From: Rhodococcus pyridinivorans
Lineage (GTDB): Bacteria > Actinomycetota > Actinomycetes > Mycobacteriales > Mycobacteriaceae
Length of the DNA: 64,000 bases
Assembly: GCF_900105195.1 (NCBI RefSeq)
Contig: NZ_FNRX01000002.1
Location: forward strand, 1,674,001 to 1,738,000
Direction: 5' to 3'
The notes under the pieces are model-generated. The model had not been told where the DNA came from and ran no database searches. It saw only the letters and a program-made list of their open reading frames with translations. Of this stretch, positions 19,302 to 28,835 are shown piece after piece. The stretch's first letter is position 1; every line of letters begins with the position of its first letter. The translations under genes and the position numbers were made by a program.

Positions 19302-19538
19302 ATGGTTTCAGGAAACACGCCGTCGAAGGGTCAACCTCAAGACGGACAGTCGGTTCTCGCCGGTACCCAGTTCCTGACGGTTGCCGAAGTGGCAGCTCTC
19401 ATGCGGGTGTCGAAGATGACCGTGTACAGGCTGGTGCACAGTGGCGAACTACCCGCAGTGCGTGTGGGACGCTCGTTCCGCGTGCATGCGAAGGCCGTCC
19501 ACGACTACCTCGAGACGTCGTACTTCGACGTCGGATAG
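19302..19538 (+). CDS. BldC/excisionase-type helix-turn-helix protein
   Basis: A 78-residue protein made of a single MerR-like HTH domain: [20 protein letters not shown], then [23 protein letters not shown]. It lacks any effector domain, as in BldC and phage excisionases; in mycobacteria the corresponding gene also stands after proC and before the tiny ribosomal protein gene. It probably binds DNA cooperatively as a developmental or stress regulator; there is no integrase nearby, so excision is unlikely. GGAGGTGTGTA precedes the ATG at 19302. Confidence 0.88.
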
Positions 19539-19798
19539 AGGTCGGACAGGGACGATCGGCGCATCGTCGGGGACGACGGTACGACGAACGGATCCGGTGC
19601 GCGAGGGAAGTCGCGTTCCGGGACGGACCTCGGTTTCACGCCGGGTGGGCCGCCCCGGTAGGATTGCTTGTCGTCGTACCGGCCAGCCGGTGTCGTGAGG
19701 CGCTGTTACTCGTCGCCACGAGGCCCAGCGTCGACATACATCAGGCGTACGTCACCGGCGTGCGCAGGAACGCTACAAGGAACGTGAGGGATGCCCAC

Positions 19799-19900
19799 AT
19801 GGGATCTGTGATCAAGAAGCGCCGTAAGCGCATGTCGAAGAAGAAGCACCGCAAGCTGCTCCGCCGCACCCGAGTGCAGCGTCGTAAACTCGGCAAGTAA
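19799..19900 (+). CDS. Ribosomal protein bS22 (33 residues)
   Basis: A very short, extremely basic protein ([18 protein letters not shown] and onward), 33 residues with about 20 Lys/Arg. This is the actinobacterial small-subunit protein bS22, related to the AURKAIP1/COX24 domain, found near the decoding centre of mycobacterial ribosomes. The sequence is essentially invariant in the order. GAGGG lies before the ATG at 19799. It is preceded by 260 bp in which I see no gene and followed by a terminator hairpin. Confidence 0.93.
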
Positions 19901-19915
19901 GCCCTGCGCCTATCC

Positions 19916-19947
19916 GATGCCCGTCACCTTCCATGGTGGCGGGCATC
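19916..19947 (+). terminator. Terminator after bS22 gene
   Basis: GATGCCCGTCACC (19916-19928) pairs with GGTGGCGGGCATC (19935-19947) over 13 positions with one G-U and a 6-base loop, 15 bp after the stop. Confidence 0.75.
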
Positions 19948-20053
19948 GTTCGTCTGTGCATCCCGGTACACGAAAGTTCACCCACGAGTCGTGCGATGGC
20001 GGCGAAGTGGCCGTATTGTGGGACGGCATACCGCGTCGGGGCGAATGTGACCG

Positions 20054-21157
20054 ATGACGCGTGCGGTGCAGCAGGGGGTTTCACGAGTGGTTTCGCAGGG
20101 GCACGAAGTGGCACGTCCACGAGTCGTGCTAGTCACCGGAGCAAGTCGGTTCCTGGGTGGTTTCCTCGTCACCAGGCTCGCCCAGAATCCCGACATCGAG
20201 CGGGTGATCGGCGTCGACACCCAGTCGCCGTCGAAGGACATGCTCCGGCGCATGGGGCGGGCCGAGTTCGTGCTCGCCGACATCCGCAACCCACTCATCG
20301 GCAAGATCATCCGCAACATGGACGTCGACACCGTCGTCCACGCGTCCGCCGTCACGAAGGCCCCGAAGTCCGGGAGTCGCACGGCGATGAAGGACATGAA
20401 CGTCCTCGGCGCGATGCAGCTGTTCGCGGTGTGCCAGAAGGCACCCTCGGTGCGCAGGATCGTGCTGCGCTCGTCGTCCGTCCTCTACGGATCGAGTGCC
20501 AAGGACCCCGCGAAGTTCACCGAGGAGATGAGCGCCCGCCGCCGGCCCACGGGCGCCTTCGCCCGCGACATGATAGAGGTCGAGGGATATCTGCGCGGCG
20601 TCGCCCGGCGGCGCAGCGACATCGCGACCACCATCCTCCGGTTCGCACCCACCGTCGGGAACCGGCTGCCCGGCTCGGTGTCGAGCTATCTCACCTCCCC
20701 GCTCGTCCCCAACGTGCTCGGCCGCGACGCGCGACTACAGTTGCTGCACGAGGAGGACGCACTCGGTGCGCTCGAACACGCGGTCGTCGCCGGACCGTCA
20801 GGGACGTACAACATCGCCGGTGAGGGGATCGTCACGATGACCCAGGCCGTGCGCCGGGCCGGTGGCGTCACCGTGCCGATGCCCTACGCGCTGTTCCGCA
20901 CGGTCGGGCACGCACTCATGGGTTCCGTGATGAACTCCTTCACCAAAGAAGAACTCGACTATTTCCATTTCGGATGCGGACTCGACACCACGCGCATGCG
21001 CAACGAGTTCGGATTCGAACCACGCTGGACCACGAGAGAAGCGCTCGACGATTTCGCCCGGGGCCTCGCCCTCACCCGCATCGTGAAGACCGAATGGGTG
21101 GACAAGGCCGAGTCGATGGCGCTCTCCGTGCTCGGAGAGACGAGGGAGACGCGATGA
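20054..21157 (+). CDS. NAD-dependent epimerase/dehydratase family protein
   Basis: The 367-residue protein is an extended SDR: the NAD-binding motif is VLVTGASRFLGGFLVTRL (about residues 25-42), followed by IGVDTQ and VVHASAV. The usual Tyr-x3-Lys catalytic pair is not evident; at that position one reads FARDMIEVEGYL, so it may bind a nucleotide sugar without epimerising it or act on another substrate. The first ~20 residues are a variable extension; GTG/ATG alternatives exist downstream. It is coupled (ATGA) to the acyltransferase gene, an arrangement kept in mycobacteria. Confidence 0.82.
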   Translation: MTRAVQQGVSRVVSQGHEVARPRVVLVTGASRFLGGFLVTRLAQNPDIERVIGVDTQSPSKDMLRRMGRAEFVLADIRNPLIGKIIRNMDVDTVVHASAVTKAPKSGSRTAMKDMNVLGAMQLFAVCQKAPSVRRIVLRSSSVLYGSSAKDPAKFTEEMSARRRPTGAFARDMIEVEGYLRGVARRRSDIATTILRFAPTVGNRLPGSVSSYLTSPLVPNVLGRDARLQLLHEEDALGALEHAVVAGPSGTYNIAGEGIVTMTQAVRRAGGVTVPMPYALFRTVGHALMGSVMNSFTKEELDYFHFGCGLDTTRMRNEFGFEPRWTTREALDDFARGLALTRIVKTEWVDKAESMALSVLGETRETR

Positions 21158-22137
21158 CGGAGGTCGCGAAGGTCATCCCGTTGCACGCCGGCAACCGCCG
21201 TCCCGGCGAACGGGTCACACGCACACCCCATCCGTCGATGGGGCCACCGCCCACCCCCGAGCAGGTGAACCGCACCGATCGATTCCTCGACGACCTGCGC
21301 GGCACGCTCGCACAACAGGTCACCGCCACCGCCGAGTTCGTGCGCCGCCGGATGACCGGCGACTACGAAGTCGACGACTTCGGCTTCGACCCGCACTTCA
21401 CCGAGAACGTCGTCCTGCCGGTGCTGCGACCCCTGTTCGACAAGTGGTTCCGCGTCGAGGTCCGCGGCGTCGAGAACATCCCCGCCGACGGCAGCGCACT
21501 CGTCGTCGCCAACCACGCCGGCACGCTCCCCGTCGACGCACTGATGACCTCCGTCGCCGTGCACGACCACGCGGATCGTCACCTGCGGATGCTCGCCGCC
21601 GATCTCGCCTTCGGTATGCCCGTGGTGGGGACGGTGACGCGCAAGGCCGGCCACACCCTCGCGTGCCATCCCGACGCCGAACGACTCCTCCGGCAGGACC
21701 AGGTGGTCGCGGTCTTCCCCGAGGGGTACAAGGGACTCGGCAAGCCGTTCAAGGAGCGTTACAAACTGCAGCGGTTCGGCCGCGGAGGTTTCGTGTCGGC
21801 GGCCCTGCGCACCCAGGCGCCCATCGTGCCGTGCTCGATCGTCGGCTCCGAGGAGATCTACCCGAACATCGCCGACCTCACCTCGCTCGCACGCCTGCTC
21901 GGCCTGCCCTACTTCCCGATCACCCCGCTGTTCCCGGCGCTCGGCCCGCTCGGGATCGTGCCGCTGCCGTCGAAGTGGTACATCGAGTTCGGCACACCCA
22001 TCGTCACCGACGTGTACGACGAGGCCTCGGCGGAGGATCCGATGGTGTTGTTCGAGGTCACCGACCACGTGCGCGAGACGATCCAGCAGACCCTCTACAA
22101 ACTGCTCACGCGCCGGCGGAACGTCTTCCTCGGCTGA
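21154..22137 (+). CDS. Phospholipid/glycerol acyltransferase (PlsC-like)
   Basis: A 327-residue PlsC-domain protein. The acyltransferase box is NHAGTLPVDAL rather than the classic NHxxxxD with close spacing, still giving His-x-x-x-x-x-Asp; the later motif VVAVFPEGYKGLGKPF corresponds to the FPEG block, and IVPCSIVGSEEIYP to the P-block. It probably acylates a glycerol-type or polyketide lipid acceptor at the membrane. The N-terminal ~90 residues are hydrophilic and variable. The gene is coupled to the SDR gene upstream, hinting at a shared lipid substrate. Confidence 0.85.
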   Translation: MTEVAKVIPLHAGNRRPGERVTRTPHPSMGPPPTPEQVNRTDRFLDDLRGTLAQQVTATAEFVRRRMTGDYEVDDFGFDPHFTENVVLPVLRPLFDKWFRVEVRGVENIPADGSALVVANHAGTLPVDALMTSVAVHDHADRHLRMLAADLAFGMPVVGTVTRKAGHTLACHPDAERLLRQDQVVAVFPEGYKGLGKPFKERYKLQRFGRGGFVSAALRTQAPIVPCSIVGSEEIYPNIADLTSLARLLGLPYFPITPLFPALGPLGIVPLPSKWYIEFGTPIVTDVYDEASAEDPMVLFEVTDHVRETIQQTLYKLLTRRRNVFLG

Positions 22138-22149
22138 GCACCTCGAAAA

Positions 22150-22196
22150 TCAAGCCGCTCGGTCGCGGCTGTACTGTCAGGCCGCTCGATCGCGGC
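22150..22196. repeat. Imperfect 20 bp direct repeat at the convergent gene ends
   Basis: TCAAGCCGCTCGGTCGCGGC (22150-22169) and TCAGGCCGCTCGATCGCGGC (22177-22196) differ at two positions; the second contains the stop codon of the minus-strand HAD gene. AGCCGC/GCGGCT in the first copy can form a hairpin and may end transcription. Confidence 0.6.
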
Positions 22197-23133
22197 GGCG
22201 ACCCACGAGGACCGCGACAGCACCACCCGCGGCACCGAGACCGAGCGCCGTCGGCACCCCGACCTTCGCGGCCTTGCGCGCCGTCCGGAAGTCGCGGATC
22301 TCCCACCCGCGTGTGCGAGCGACCTGCCGTAGATCCGGATCGGGATTGATCGCGACGGCCGTGCCGACCACCGAGAGCATCGGCACGTCGTTGTGGCTGT
22401 CCGAATAAGCCGTGCAGCGCTTGAGATTCAGACCCTCACGGATCGCGAGGGCCCGCACCGCGTGCGCCTTGCCGAGACCGTGCAGGATGTCGCCGACGAG
22501 ACGGCCCGTGAAGACGCCGTCCTTCGACTCGGCGACGGTGCCGAGCGCACCGGTCAGGCCGAGGCGTTCGGCGATGACGTCGGCCAGTTCGACCGGCGTC
22601 GCGGTCACGAGCCACACCTGCTGGCCCGCGTCCAGGTGCATCTGCGCGAGCGCGCGGGTGCCCGGCCAGATCTTGTCGGCGATGATGTCGTCGTAGATCT
22701 CCTCGCCGAGCCGGCGCAGTTCCTCCGTGGAGCGGCCCTGCACGAACGACAGCGCCTTGTCGCGACCGGACGCGACGTCGTTCATGTTCTCCTTGCCCGT
22801 CAGGCGGAACTTGACCTGCTGCCAGGCGAACTCGAACAGGTCGGACTTGTCGAAGTAGTTCCGGGCGACGAGGCCGCGGGCGAAGTGGATGATCGACGCG
22901 CCCTGCACCATCGTGTTGTCGACGTCGAAGAACGCCGCCGCGGTCAGATCGCGCGGGACGGGAGCGGTATCGGGGGAGGGCTCGGGTTCGACGCGGGATT
23001 CCTGCAACGCGAGGGCGGCATCGGCGCTCGCCTCACCTGCGAGATTGGCGCGGACCTCTTCCTCGCTGGGTCCGAATTTGCGAGAGAAGAGCCGACGTCC
23101 GGGACGGATGATGCTCGCCCACGTCTCACCCAT
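22177..23133 (-). CDS. HAD-IB family phosphatase (SerB-like)
   Basis: A 318-residue haloacid-dehalogenase-type phosphatase. Motif I is [16 protein letters not shown] (nucleophile Asp in FDVDNT, about residue 70), motif [13 protein letters not shown], motif III contains the Lys of LGKAHAVR, and motif [13 protein letters not shown]. This is the HAD-IB group of SerB-like phosphatases; a C-terminal hydrophobic segment ([20 protein letters not shown]) follows, so it is probably membrane-associated. Phosphoserine or a lipid-linked phosphate are both possible substrates. The start at 23133 (MGETW) is preferred to upstream codons with no family resemblance. Confidence 0.88.
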   Translation of the reverse strand: MGETWASIIRPGRRLFSRKFGPSEEEVRANLAGEASADAALALQESRVEPEPSPDTAPVPRDLTAAAFFDVDNTMVQGASIIHFARGLVARNYFDKSDLFEFAWQQVKFRLTGKENMNDVASGRDKALSFVQGRSTEELRRLGEEIYDDIIADKIWPGTRALAQMHLDAGQQVWLVTATPVELADVIAERLGLTGALGTVAESKDGVFTGRLVGDILHGLGKAHAVRALAIREGLNLKRCTAYSDSHNDVPMLSVVGTAVAINPDPDLRQVARTRGWEIRDFRTARKAAKVGVPTALGLGAAGGAVAVLVGRRRDRAA

Positions 23134-23375
23134 GCCCCATCCGTAGGGAAACGAACGTCCTGGCACTCGCACCTCCGGTGTCGTAACGGGCGGGGCTGTC
23201 GAAACGGGCGGGCCCCGTGTGACCCCTGCACTTCCGGGCGCCGCACATATGGCGACCGCATGCACGGGCGACCCGCGCCAAGCCTAGCCCGCGACACCGC
23301 CCCTCACCGGGAGGCCGTCGCCCCCGTGACGGGGTGTGACGTTCATCTCGACAGGTCGTGCCGCACAGTGGAGGC

Positions 23376-23666
23376 ATGAGTGAGCAATCGTCATCGGCAA
23401 CGAGCGGCTCCGCGAGCCGTCATCACCTGACCCTTCTCGTGCGCGCCGGGTGCGGTGCGTGCGGTCCTGCGCGCGAGCAGCTCGAGGCGCTCGCGGAGGA
23501 GCTCGGCGTCGAGGTCACCTGCATCGACGTGGATGTCGCTGCCGCAACCGATCCCGATCTGAGGGCCGAATTCGGGGACCGTCTGCCCGTCGTTCTGCTC
23601 GACGGACGCGAGCACAGCTACTGGGAGGTCGACGAGCCGCGACTGCGCGCAGATCTCGCTCGGTGA
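23376..23666 (+). CDS. Glutaredoxin/thioredoxin-like protein (C-x-x-C)
   Basis: A 96-residue thioredoxin-fold protein of the DUF836/glutaredoxin-2 type. The motif LLVRAGCGACGPAREQLEAL carries the redox pair Cys-Gly-Ala-Cys (about residues 27-30), and LPVVLLDGREHSYWEV contains the cis-proline. It is likely to reduce disulphides in the cytoplasm, possibly with mycothiol. GGAGGC precedes the ATG at 23376. It is followed, 159 bp on, by rex, with the Rex operator between them. Confidence 0.85.
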   Translation: MSEQSSSATSGSASRHHLTLLVRAGCGACGPAREQLEALAEELGVEVTCIDVDVAAATDPDLRAEFGDRLPVVLLDGREHSYWEVDEPRLRADLAR

Positions 23667-23725
23667 GTCGGCAGGTCCTCGTCGTACAGCAGGTGGGAAG
23701 CACATTCGGGGTGCTTCGAGCAACT

Positions 23726-23743
23726 TTGTGCATGGCTTCACAA
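23726..23743. promoter_or_regulatory. Rex operator
   Basis: TTGTGCATGGCTTCACAA matches the Rex consensus TTGTGAA-N4-TTCACAA at 13 of 14 specified positions (A to C at position 6). It lies 82 bp before the rex GTG, so rex and the haem genes downstream are likely controlled by the NADH/NAD ratio. Confidence 0.85.
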
Positions 23744-23825
23744 GCGGTTACCGTGGTGTGAACGAATTCCCGGATCACCGTGAGGCCAGGCGTGTATCCA
23801 CCGGCCGGACGAGGAGCCACGTACC

Positions 23826-24695
23826 GTGACGCAGTTGCACCCACCGCAGGGCGAGGACGCTCGCGGCACCGCCGAGTCCGGCGAGGGTGCCACTCCCACT
23901 CCTCCGGTCCGCGATATCCCACAGGCTACTGTGACGCGTCTCGCGACCTACCTCCGGGTCCTCGGTGCGTTCGCCGAAGCGGGCACTCTCATCGTCTCCA
24001 GTGAGGAACTCGCGGCCGCCGCCGGGGTCGGTTCGGCCAAACTGCGCAAGGATCTGTCCTTCCTCGGACCCAACGGAGTGCGCGGCGTCGGCTACGACGT
24101 CCTGCGCCTCCAGTCCCGCATCGAAGCAGCTCTCGGACTCGACCGGGGCCATCGCGTCGTGCTCGTCGGAGTTGGCAGCCTCGGCCGCGCCCTCGCCCGG
24201 TATCCGGGCTTCGACCGCCGCGGTTTCACGATGGCCGGACTCTTCGATTCCGATCCCGACGTGGTGGGCACACGTGTGGGCGATCTCGTCGTGCGTCACG
24301 TCGACGATCTCGAGAACGGAGCCCATGAACTCGGCGCGACCATCGGTGTCGTCGCCACCCCCGACGAGGCAGCACAGCAGGTGTGCGATCGGCTCGTGCT
24401 CGCAGGAGTGCGCAGCATCCTGAGCTTCGCTCCCGTCGAACTCGATGTCCCCGACCACGTCGAGATCCGACGCGTCGATCTGTCCGTCGAGATGCAGGTC
24501 CTGTCCTTCAACAGCACCCGCAACGGGGAGACCCCCCGGGCCGCGACCGCTGACGTTCGTCCTGCTGCCGGCGACGTACGCCCCGCCGGCATACCGCGGG
24601 TGTCCACCCGAAGCTCTGCTCGGCGTACCACAACAGGAAAGGCGGGTCCGATGGGCTCGGCCGCGACCAGAAACGGATCGGTGATCGCACCGTGA
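23826..24695 (+). CDS. rex: Redox-sensing transcriptional repressor Rex
   Basis: Rex represses respiratory and fermentative genes when the NADH/NAD ratio is low and is released by NADH. The 289-residue protein has an N-terminal winged helix (about residues 30-100: [14 protein letters not shown] then [23 protein letters not shown]) and a Rossmann domain with [19 protein letters not shown]. The C-terminal ~65 residues after [10 protein letters not shown] are a basic, probably disordered tail not found in all Rex proteins. The GTG at 23826 is used; the stop overlaps hemA, putting Rex at the head of the haem operon with its own operator upstream. Confidence 0.95.
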   Translation: MTQLHPPQGEDARGTAESGEGATPTPPVRDIPQATVTRLATYLRVLGAFAEAGTLIVSSEELAAAAGVGSAKLRKDLSFLGPNGVRGVGYDVLRLQSRIEAALGLDRGHRVVLVGVGSLGRALARYPGFDRRGFTMAGLFDSDPDVVGTRVGDLVVRHVDDLENGAHELGATIGVVATPDEAAQQVCDRLVLAGVRSILSFAPVELDVPDHVEIRRVDLSVEMQVLSFNSTRNGETPRAATADVRPAAGDVRPAGIPRVSTRSSARRTTTGKAGPMGSAATRNGSVIAP

Positions 24696-26113
24696 GTGTT
24701 CTCCTCGTCGGGATATCGCATAGGAGCGCACCGGTCCCGGTGCTCGAGAAGGTGGCGGTCACGGACACCGACCGCCCCAAGCTCACCGACAAGATGCTGG
24801 CGTCGGACAAGATCTCCGAAGCGATGATCGTCTCCACCTGCAACCGGGTGGAGATCTACGCGGTGGTCGACGCCTTCCACGGCGCGCTCGCCGCGGTCAG
24901 CGAACTGCTCGCCGAGCACTCGGGTCTGCCCGTCACCGAACTGCACAAGCACGCCTACGTCCGCTACAGCGAGGCCGCTGCCGAACACCTGTTCTCCGTC
25001 GCCAGCGGGCTCGACTCGATGGTCGTGGGGGAGCAGCAGATCCTCGGTCAGATCCGCACCGCCTACGCCGCCGCCGACGCTCAGCAGGCCGCCGGCCGCA
25101 CCCTGCACGAACTCGCCCAGCAGGCGCTGCGCGTCGGCAAGCGGGTGCACTCGGAGACCGGCATCGACGCCGCCGGTGCATCCGTCGTGTCGGTCGCGCT
25201 CGACAAGGCCTCGAACTTCCTCGGAGGCGCCCTGAAGGGCCGCACCGCCGCGGTGATCGGTGCCGGCGCCATGGGTGGTCTCGCCGTCGCGCATCTCGTC
25301 CGGGCCGAGGTCGGCTCGATCGTCGTCGCCAACCGCACCCGCGACCGTGCCGAGCGACTCGCCGAGACCGCACAGGCCGCCGGTGTCGACGCCGAGGTCG
25401 TCGGATTCGACGATCTCGCGACCGCACTGAGCCGCGCCGACGTCGCCGTCACCTGCACCGGAGCCGTGGGCGCCGTCGTCACGCTCGCCGACGCGCACCG
25501 CGCACTCGCGCAGCCCGGCCGCGGCGAACGCCCCCTCGCGATCTGCGATCTCGGTCTGCCGCGCGACGTCGACACCGCCGTGGCCGGTCTTCCCGGTGTG
25601 CAGGTCTTCGACATGGAGTCGCTGCAGCGCGACCCGTCGGCCGGCGCCGCCGCGACCGACGCGGAGGCCGCCCGCACGATCGTCGCCGCCGAGCTGTCGC
25701 AGTACCTCACCGCGCAGCGACTCGCCGAGGTCACCCCCACCGTGACGGCACTGCGTCAGCGCGCCGCCGAAGTGGTCGAGGGCGAACTGATGCGCCTCGA
25801 ATCGCGACTGCCCGATCTCGACGACGGCCAGCGCGGCGAGGTCGCCCGCACCGTGCGCCGGGTCGTCGACAAGCTCCTCCACGCACCGACGGTGCGCGTC
25901 AAGCAGCTCGCGTCGACGCCGGGAGGCGACCAGTACGCCGAGGCCCTGCGCGAGCTGTTCGAGCTGCGCCCGGGCTCGGTCGAGGCGGTCGCGACACCCA
26001 CCAAGGATCTGAACTCGCTGACCGATCCCACCCTCTCGGGGGATCTGTCCGCCGCACTCGACCCCGCTGTCACCACCGAACTCCAGGCCTCACGAAAGGA
26101 CGGCACCGCATGA
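24692..26113 (+). CDS. hemA: Glutamyl-tRNA reductase
   Basis: First step of the C5 pathway of tetrapyrrole synthesis: reduces Glu-tRNA to glutamate-1-semialdehyde with NADPH. The 473-residue protein has the catalytic Cys50 in [10 protein letters not shown], the GlTR signature [22 protein letters not shown] split over the catalytic domain, the NADPH-binding Rossmann motif [18 protein letters not shown] and a C-terminal helical dimerisation domain. The GTG at 24692 overlaps the rex stop and the stop overlaps hemC, so rex-hemA-hemC are translationally coupled. Confidence 0.97.
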   Translation: MSVLLVGISHRSAPVPVLEKVAVTDTDRPKLTDKMLASDKISEAMIVSTCNRVEIYAVVDAFHGALAAVSELLAEHSGLPVTELHKHAYVRYSEAAAEHLFSVASGLDSMVVGEQQILGQIRTAYAAADAQQAAGRTLHELAQQALRVGKRVHSETGIDAAGASVVSVALDKASNFLGGALKGRTAAVIGAGAMGGLAVAHLVRAEVGSIVVANRTRDRAERLAETAQAAGVDAEVVGFDDLATALSRADVAVTCTGAVGAVVTLADAHRALAQPGRGERPLAICDLGLPRDVDTAVAGLPGVQVFDMESLQRDPSAGAAATDAEAARTIVAAELSQYLTAQRLAEVTPTVTALRQRAAEVVEGELMRLESRLPDLDDGQRGEVARTVRRVVDKLLHAPTVRVKQLASTPGGDQYAEALRELFELRPGSVEAVATPTKDLNSLTDPTLSGDLSAALDPAVTTELQASRKDGTA

Positions 26114-27120
26114 GCACCGAAGCCGCATCGGTTTCCCGCGACGATGTTGCTCGGCAGGATCGTCCCCTGCGTATCGGTACCCGCGGCAGCGTGCTCGCCA
26201 CGACCCAGGCCGGTACCGTGCGCGACGCACTGATTGCCGCCGGTCGCCCGGCAGAGCTCGTCATCATCACCACCAAGGGCGATGTGACGCCCGGCCCGGT
26301 GCAGCGCATCGGCGTCGGCGTGTTCACCGCCGAGCTGCGCGAGGCGCTGCTCGCAGGTGAGGTCGACGTCGCCGTGCACTCCTACAAGGACCTGCCGACC
26401 TTCCAGGATCCGCGCCTCGTCGTCGCGGCCGTCCCCGAGCGGGAGGACCCGCGCGACGCGCTCGTCGCCCGTGACGGACTCGTCCTCGGCGAGCTGCCGC
26501 CCGGCTCCAAGGTCGGTACCTCGGCGCCGCGCCGGCGGGCACAACTCGCTGCGCTCGGCCTGGGACTGCAGATCGAACCGCTGCGCGGCAACATCGACAC
26601 CCGCATCGGCAAGGTCGACTCCGGCGAACTCGACGCGATCGTCATCGCGCGTGCCGGACTGTCGCGGATCGGACGCCTGGACCGGGTCACCGAGTCCCTC
26701 GAACCGGTGCAGATGCTGCCCGCGCCGTCGCAGGGTGCGCTCGCCGTGGAGTGCCGGTCGGACGATCCCGAGATGATCGAGCTGCTCGCCGGACTCGACC
26801 ATGCGCCGAGCCGCGCCGCAGTCGTCGCGGAGCGCTCGCTGCTCGCCGAACTCGAAGCCGGATGCACCGCACCGGTGGGGGCGATCGCCGAGGTCGTCGA
26901 ATCGCTCGACGACGACGGCCGGGTGATCGAGGAACTGTCGGTGCGCGGATGCGCCGCCGCCATGGACGGATCGGATGTGCTGCGAGCGAGCGCGGTGGGG
27001 GCGCCGGAGAAGGCCGAGGAACTCGGTCGCCGTGTCGCCCGCGAACTGCTCGACCTCGGTGCGCGCGAGCTCATGGTCGAGCACGGGGTCCTCCCCGAGA
27101 CGAGACCTGCCGATGATTGA
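26110..27120 (+). CDS. hemC: Porphobilinogen deaminase (hydroxymethylbilane synthase)
   Basis: Polymerises four porphobilinogen units into hydroxymethylbilane. The 336-residue sequence has [16 protein letters not shown] near the start, [13 protein letters not shown] with the catalytic Asp in AVHSYKD, and the dipyrromethane cofactor-attaching Cys252 in [14 protein letters not shown]. The N-terminal ~15 residues are an extension. It lies in the hem operon with a 4-base overlap to hemA and 63 bp to hemD. Confidence 0.97.
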   Translation: MSTEAASVSRDDVARQDRPLRIGTRGSVLATTQAGTVRDALIAAGRPAELVIITTKGDVTPGPVQRIGVGVFTAELREALLAGEVDVAVHSYKDLPTFQDPRLVVAAVPEREDPRDALVARDGLVLGELPPGSKVGTSAPRRRAQLAALGLGLQIEPLRGNIDTRIGKVDSGELDAIVIARAGLSRIGRLDRVTESLEPVQMLPAPSQGALAVECRSDDPEMIELLAGLDHAPSRAAVVAERSLLAELEAGCTAPVGAIAEVVESLDDDGRVIEELSVRGCAAAMDGSDVLRASAVGAPEKAEELGRRVARELLDLGARELMVEHGVLPETRPADD

Positions 27121-27183
27121 CACAGCCGTCACCGTCACCCGATTTGCCCTTACCGCTGATTTGACCGCACTGGAGAATGACCG

Positions 27184-28749
27184 ATGAGCCGAGTCCGTAA
27201 GCACAACCCCGGGCGCATCCTGTTCGTGGGATCGGGCCCGGGCGATCCTGCGCTGCTCACCGTGCGCGCGCGTGACGTGCTGGCGGGCGCCACGATCGCC
27301 TTCACCGACCCCGATGTAGACAAGGGTGTCGTGGCCCTCGTCGGTGTCGACCACGGCACCGACCCGGAGACCGGTGAGCCCGTCGCCGAGGTCCGTCCCG
27401 CGCTCGGCGAGCCCGCCGAGGTCGCCAAGACGCTCGTCGCCGAGGCGAAGGCCGGTCGCGACGTGGTGCGCCTCGTCGCGGGCGACCCGCTCACCACCGA
27501 CTCGGTGATCGCCGAGGTCAACGCGGTCGCCCGCACCCAGGTGGTCTTCGAGGTCCTGCCGGGCCTGCCCGCCGGATCGTCCGTGCCGAGCTACGCCGGT
27601 ATGGCGCTCGGCTCGTGCCACACCGAGGTCGACGTGCGCGGAGAGGTCGACTGGGCCGCGCTCGCCGCCGCCCCCGGCCCCCTCGTCCTCCATGCGACCT
27701 CCGGCCACCTCGCCGAGACCGCCAGCGCGCTGGTCGAACACGGCCTGGCGCCGCAGACCCCCGCCGCGATCACCGTGCGCGGCACCACCCGTCAGCAGCG
27801 CACCGTCGAGGCCACCCTCGCGACTCTGAACGACGCGGGTTCCGAGCTCGTCGGACCGCTCGTCGTCACCGTCGGCAAGGTCGTCTCGCACCGCAACAAG
27901 ATGTCGTGGTGGGAGTCGCGCGCCCTGTACGGCTGGACCGTGCTCGTGCCCCGCACCAAGGATCAGGCCGGCGAGATGAGCGAGCGGCTCGTCACGCACG
28001 GCGCGATCCCGATGGAGGTGCCGACCATCGCGGTCGAGCCGCCGCGCAGTCCCGCGCAGATGGAACGCGCGGTCAAGGGCCTGGTCGACGGTCGCTACCA
28101 GTGGGTGGTGTTCACTTCCACCAACGCGGTGCGTGCGGTGTGGGAGAAGTTCGAGGCGTTCGGTCTCGACGCGCGCGCGTTCTCCGGCGTCAAGATCGCG
28201 TGCGTCGGTGAGGCCACCGCTGCGAAGGTGCGCTCGGTCGGCATCATCCCCGAGCTCGTGCCCAGCGGCGAACAGTCCAGCCTCGGCCTGCTCGCCGAGT
28301 TCGCCCCGTACGACGACGTCTTCGATCCGGTCAACCGGGTGCTGCTGCCGCGCGCCGACATCGCCACCGAGACCCTCGCCGAGGGTCTGCGCGAGCGCGG
28401 CTGGGAGATCGACGACGTCACCGCCTACCGCACCGTGCGTGCCGCTCCGCCGCCGGCCGCGACCCGCGAGATGATCAAGACCGGTGGTTTCGACGCGGTG
28501 TGCTTCACCTCGTCGTCGACGGTCCGCAATCTCGTGGGTATCGCCGGCAAGCCGCACGCCCGCACGATCGTCGCGTGTATCGGCCCGAAGACGGCCGAGA
28601 CGGCGATCGAGTTCGGCCTGCGGGTGGACGTGCAGCCCGAGACCGCGCAGATCGGGCCCCTGGTCGACGCGCTCGCCGAGCACGCGGCCCGGCTCCGCGC
28701 GGAAGGCGCACTGCCTCCGCCGCGGAAGAAGTCCCGCGCCCGCCGCTGA
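27184..28749 (+). CDS. hemD: Fused uroporphyrinogen-III methyltransferase-like / uroporphyrinogen-III synthase
   Basis: A 521-residue two-domain fusion. Residues about 1-240 are of the SAM-dependent tetrapyrrole methylase fold (RILFVGSGPGDPALLTVRAR; VVRLVAGDPLTTD; FEVLPGLPAGSSVPSYAG). Residues about 255-510 are uroporphyrinogen-III synthase (GWTVLVPRTKDQAGEMSERL; FTSTNAVRAVWE; VCFTSSSTVRNLVG). The methylase half departs from the classical GDPFVFGRG loop (here AGDPLTTDSV), so its activity is uncertain; the synthase half should close hydroxymethylbilane to uroporphyrinogen III. The fusion is usual in mycobacteria and relatives. The 63 bp gap after hemC contains no clear second promoter. Confidence 0.92.
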   Translation: MSRVRKHNPGRILFVGSGPGDPALLTVRARDVLAGATIAFTDPDVDKGVVALVGVDHGTDPETGEPVAEVRPALGEPAEVAKTLVAEAKAGRDVVRLVAGDPLTTDSVIAEVNAVARTQVVFEVLPGLPAGSSVPSYAGMALGSCHTEVDVRGEVDWAALAAAPGPLVLHATSGHLAETASALVEHGLAPQTPAAITVRGTTRQQRTVEATLATLNDAGSELVGPLVVTVGKVVSHRNKMSWWESRALYGWTVLVPRTKDQAGEMSERLVTHGAIPMEVPTIAVEPPRSPAQMERAVKGLVDGRYQWVVFTSTNAVRAVWEKFEAFGLDARAFSGVKIACVGEATAAKVRSVGIIPELVPSGEQSSLGLLAEFAPYDDVFDPVNRVLLPRADIATETLAEGLRERGWEIDDVTAYRTVRAAPPPAATREMIKTGGFDAVCFTSSSTVRNLVGIAGKPHARTIVACIGPKTAETAIEFGLRVDVQPETAQIGPLVDALAEHAARLRAEGALPPPRKKSRARR

Positions 28750-28770
28750 TCTCTGGTGATCCGATGATCC

Positions 28771-28810
28771 GTGCGCGGTCCCGGTAGTCGCCACTACCGG
28801 GGCCGCGCAC
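28771..28810 (+). terminator. Strong hairpin between hemD and hemB
   Basis: GTGCGCGGTCCCGGTAGT (28771-28788) pairs with ACTACCGGGGCCGCGCAC (28793-28810), 18 positions with a single G-U and a CGCC loop. It ends 25 bp before the hemB start and lies within the hem operon, so it is either an intercistronic terminator that attenuates hemB or an RNA processing site. Confidence 0.7.
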
Positions 28811-28835
28811 GACCCGTATGGAAGGTGTTCTCCCC

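Noticed and set aside
19302..19538. Mobile-element excisionase
   Set aside because: The HTH type is shared with excisionases, but there is no integrase or direct-repeat boundary and the gene is syntenic with mycobacteria.
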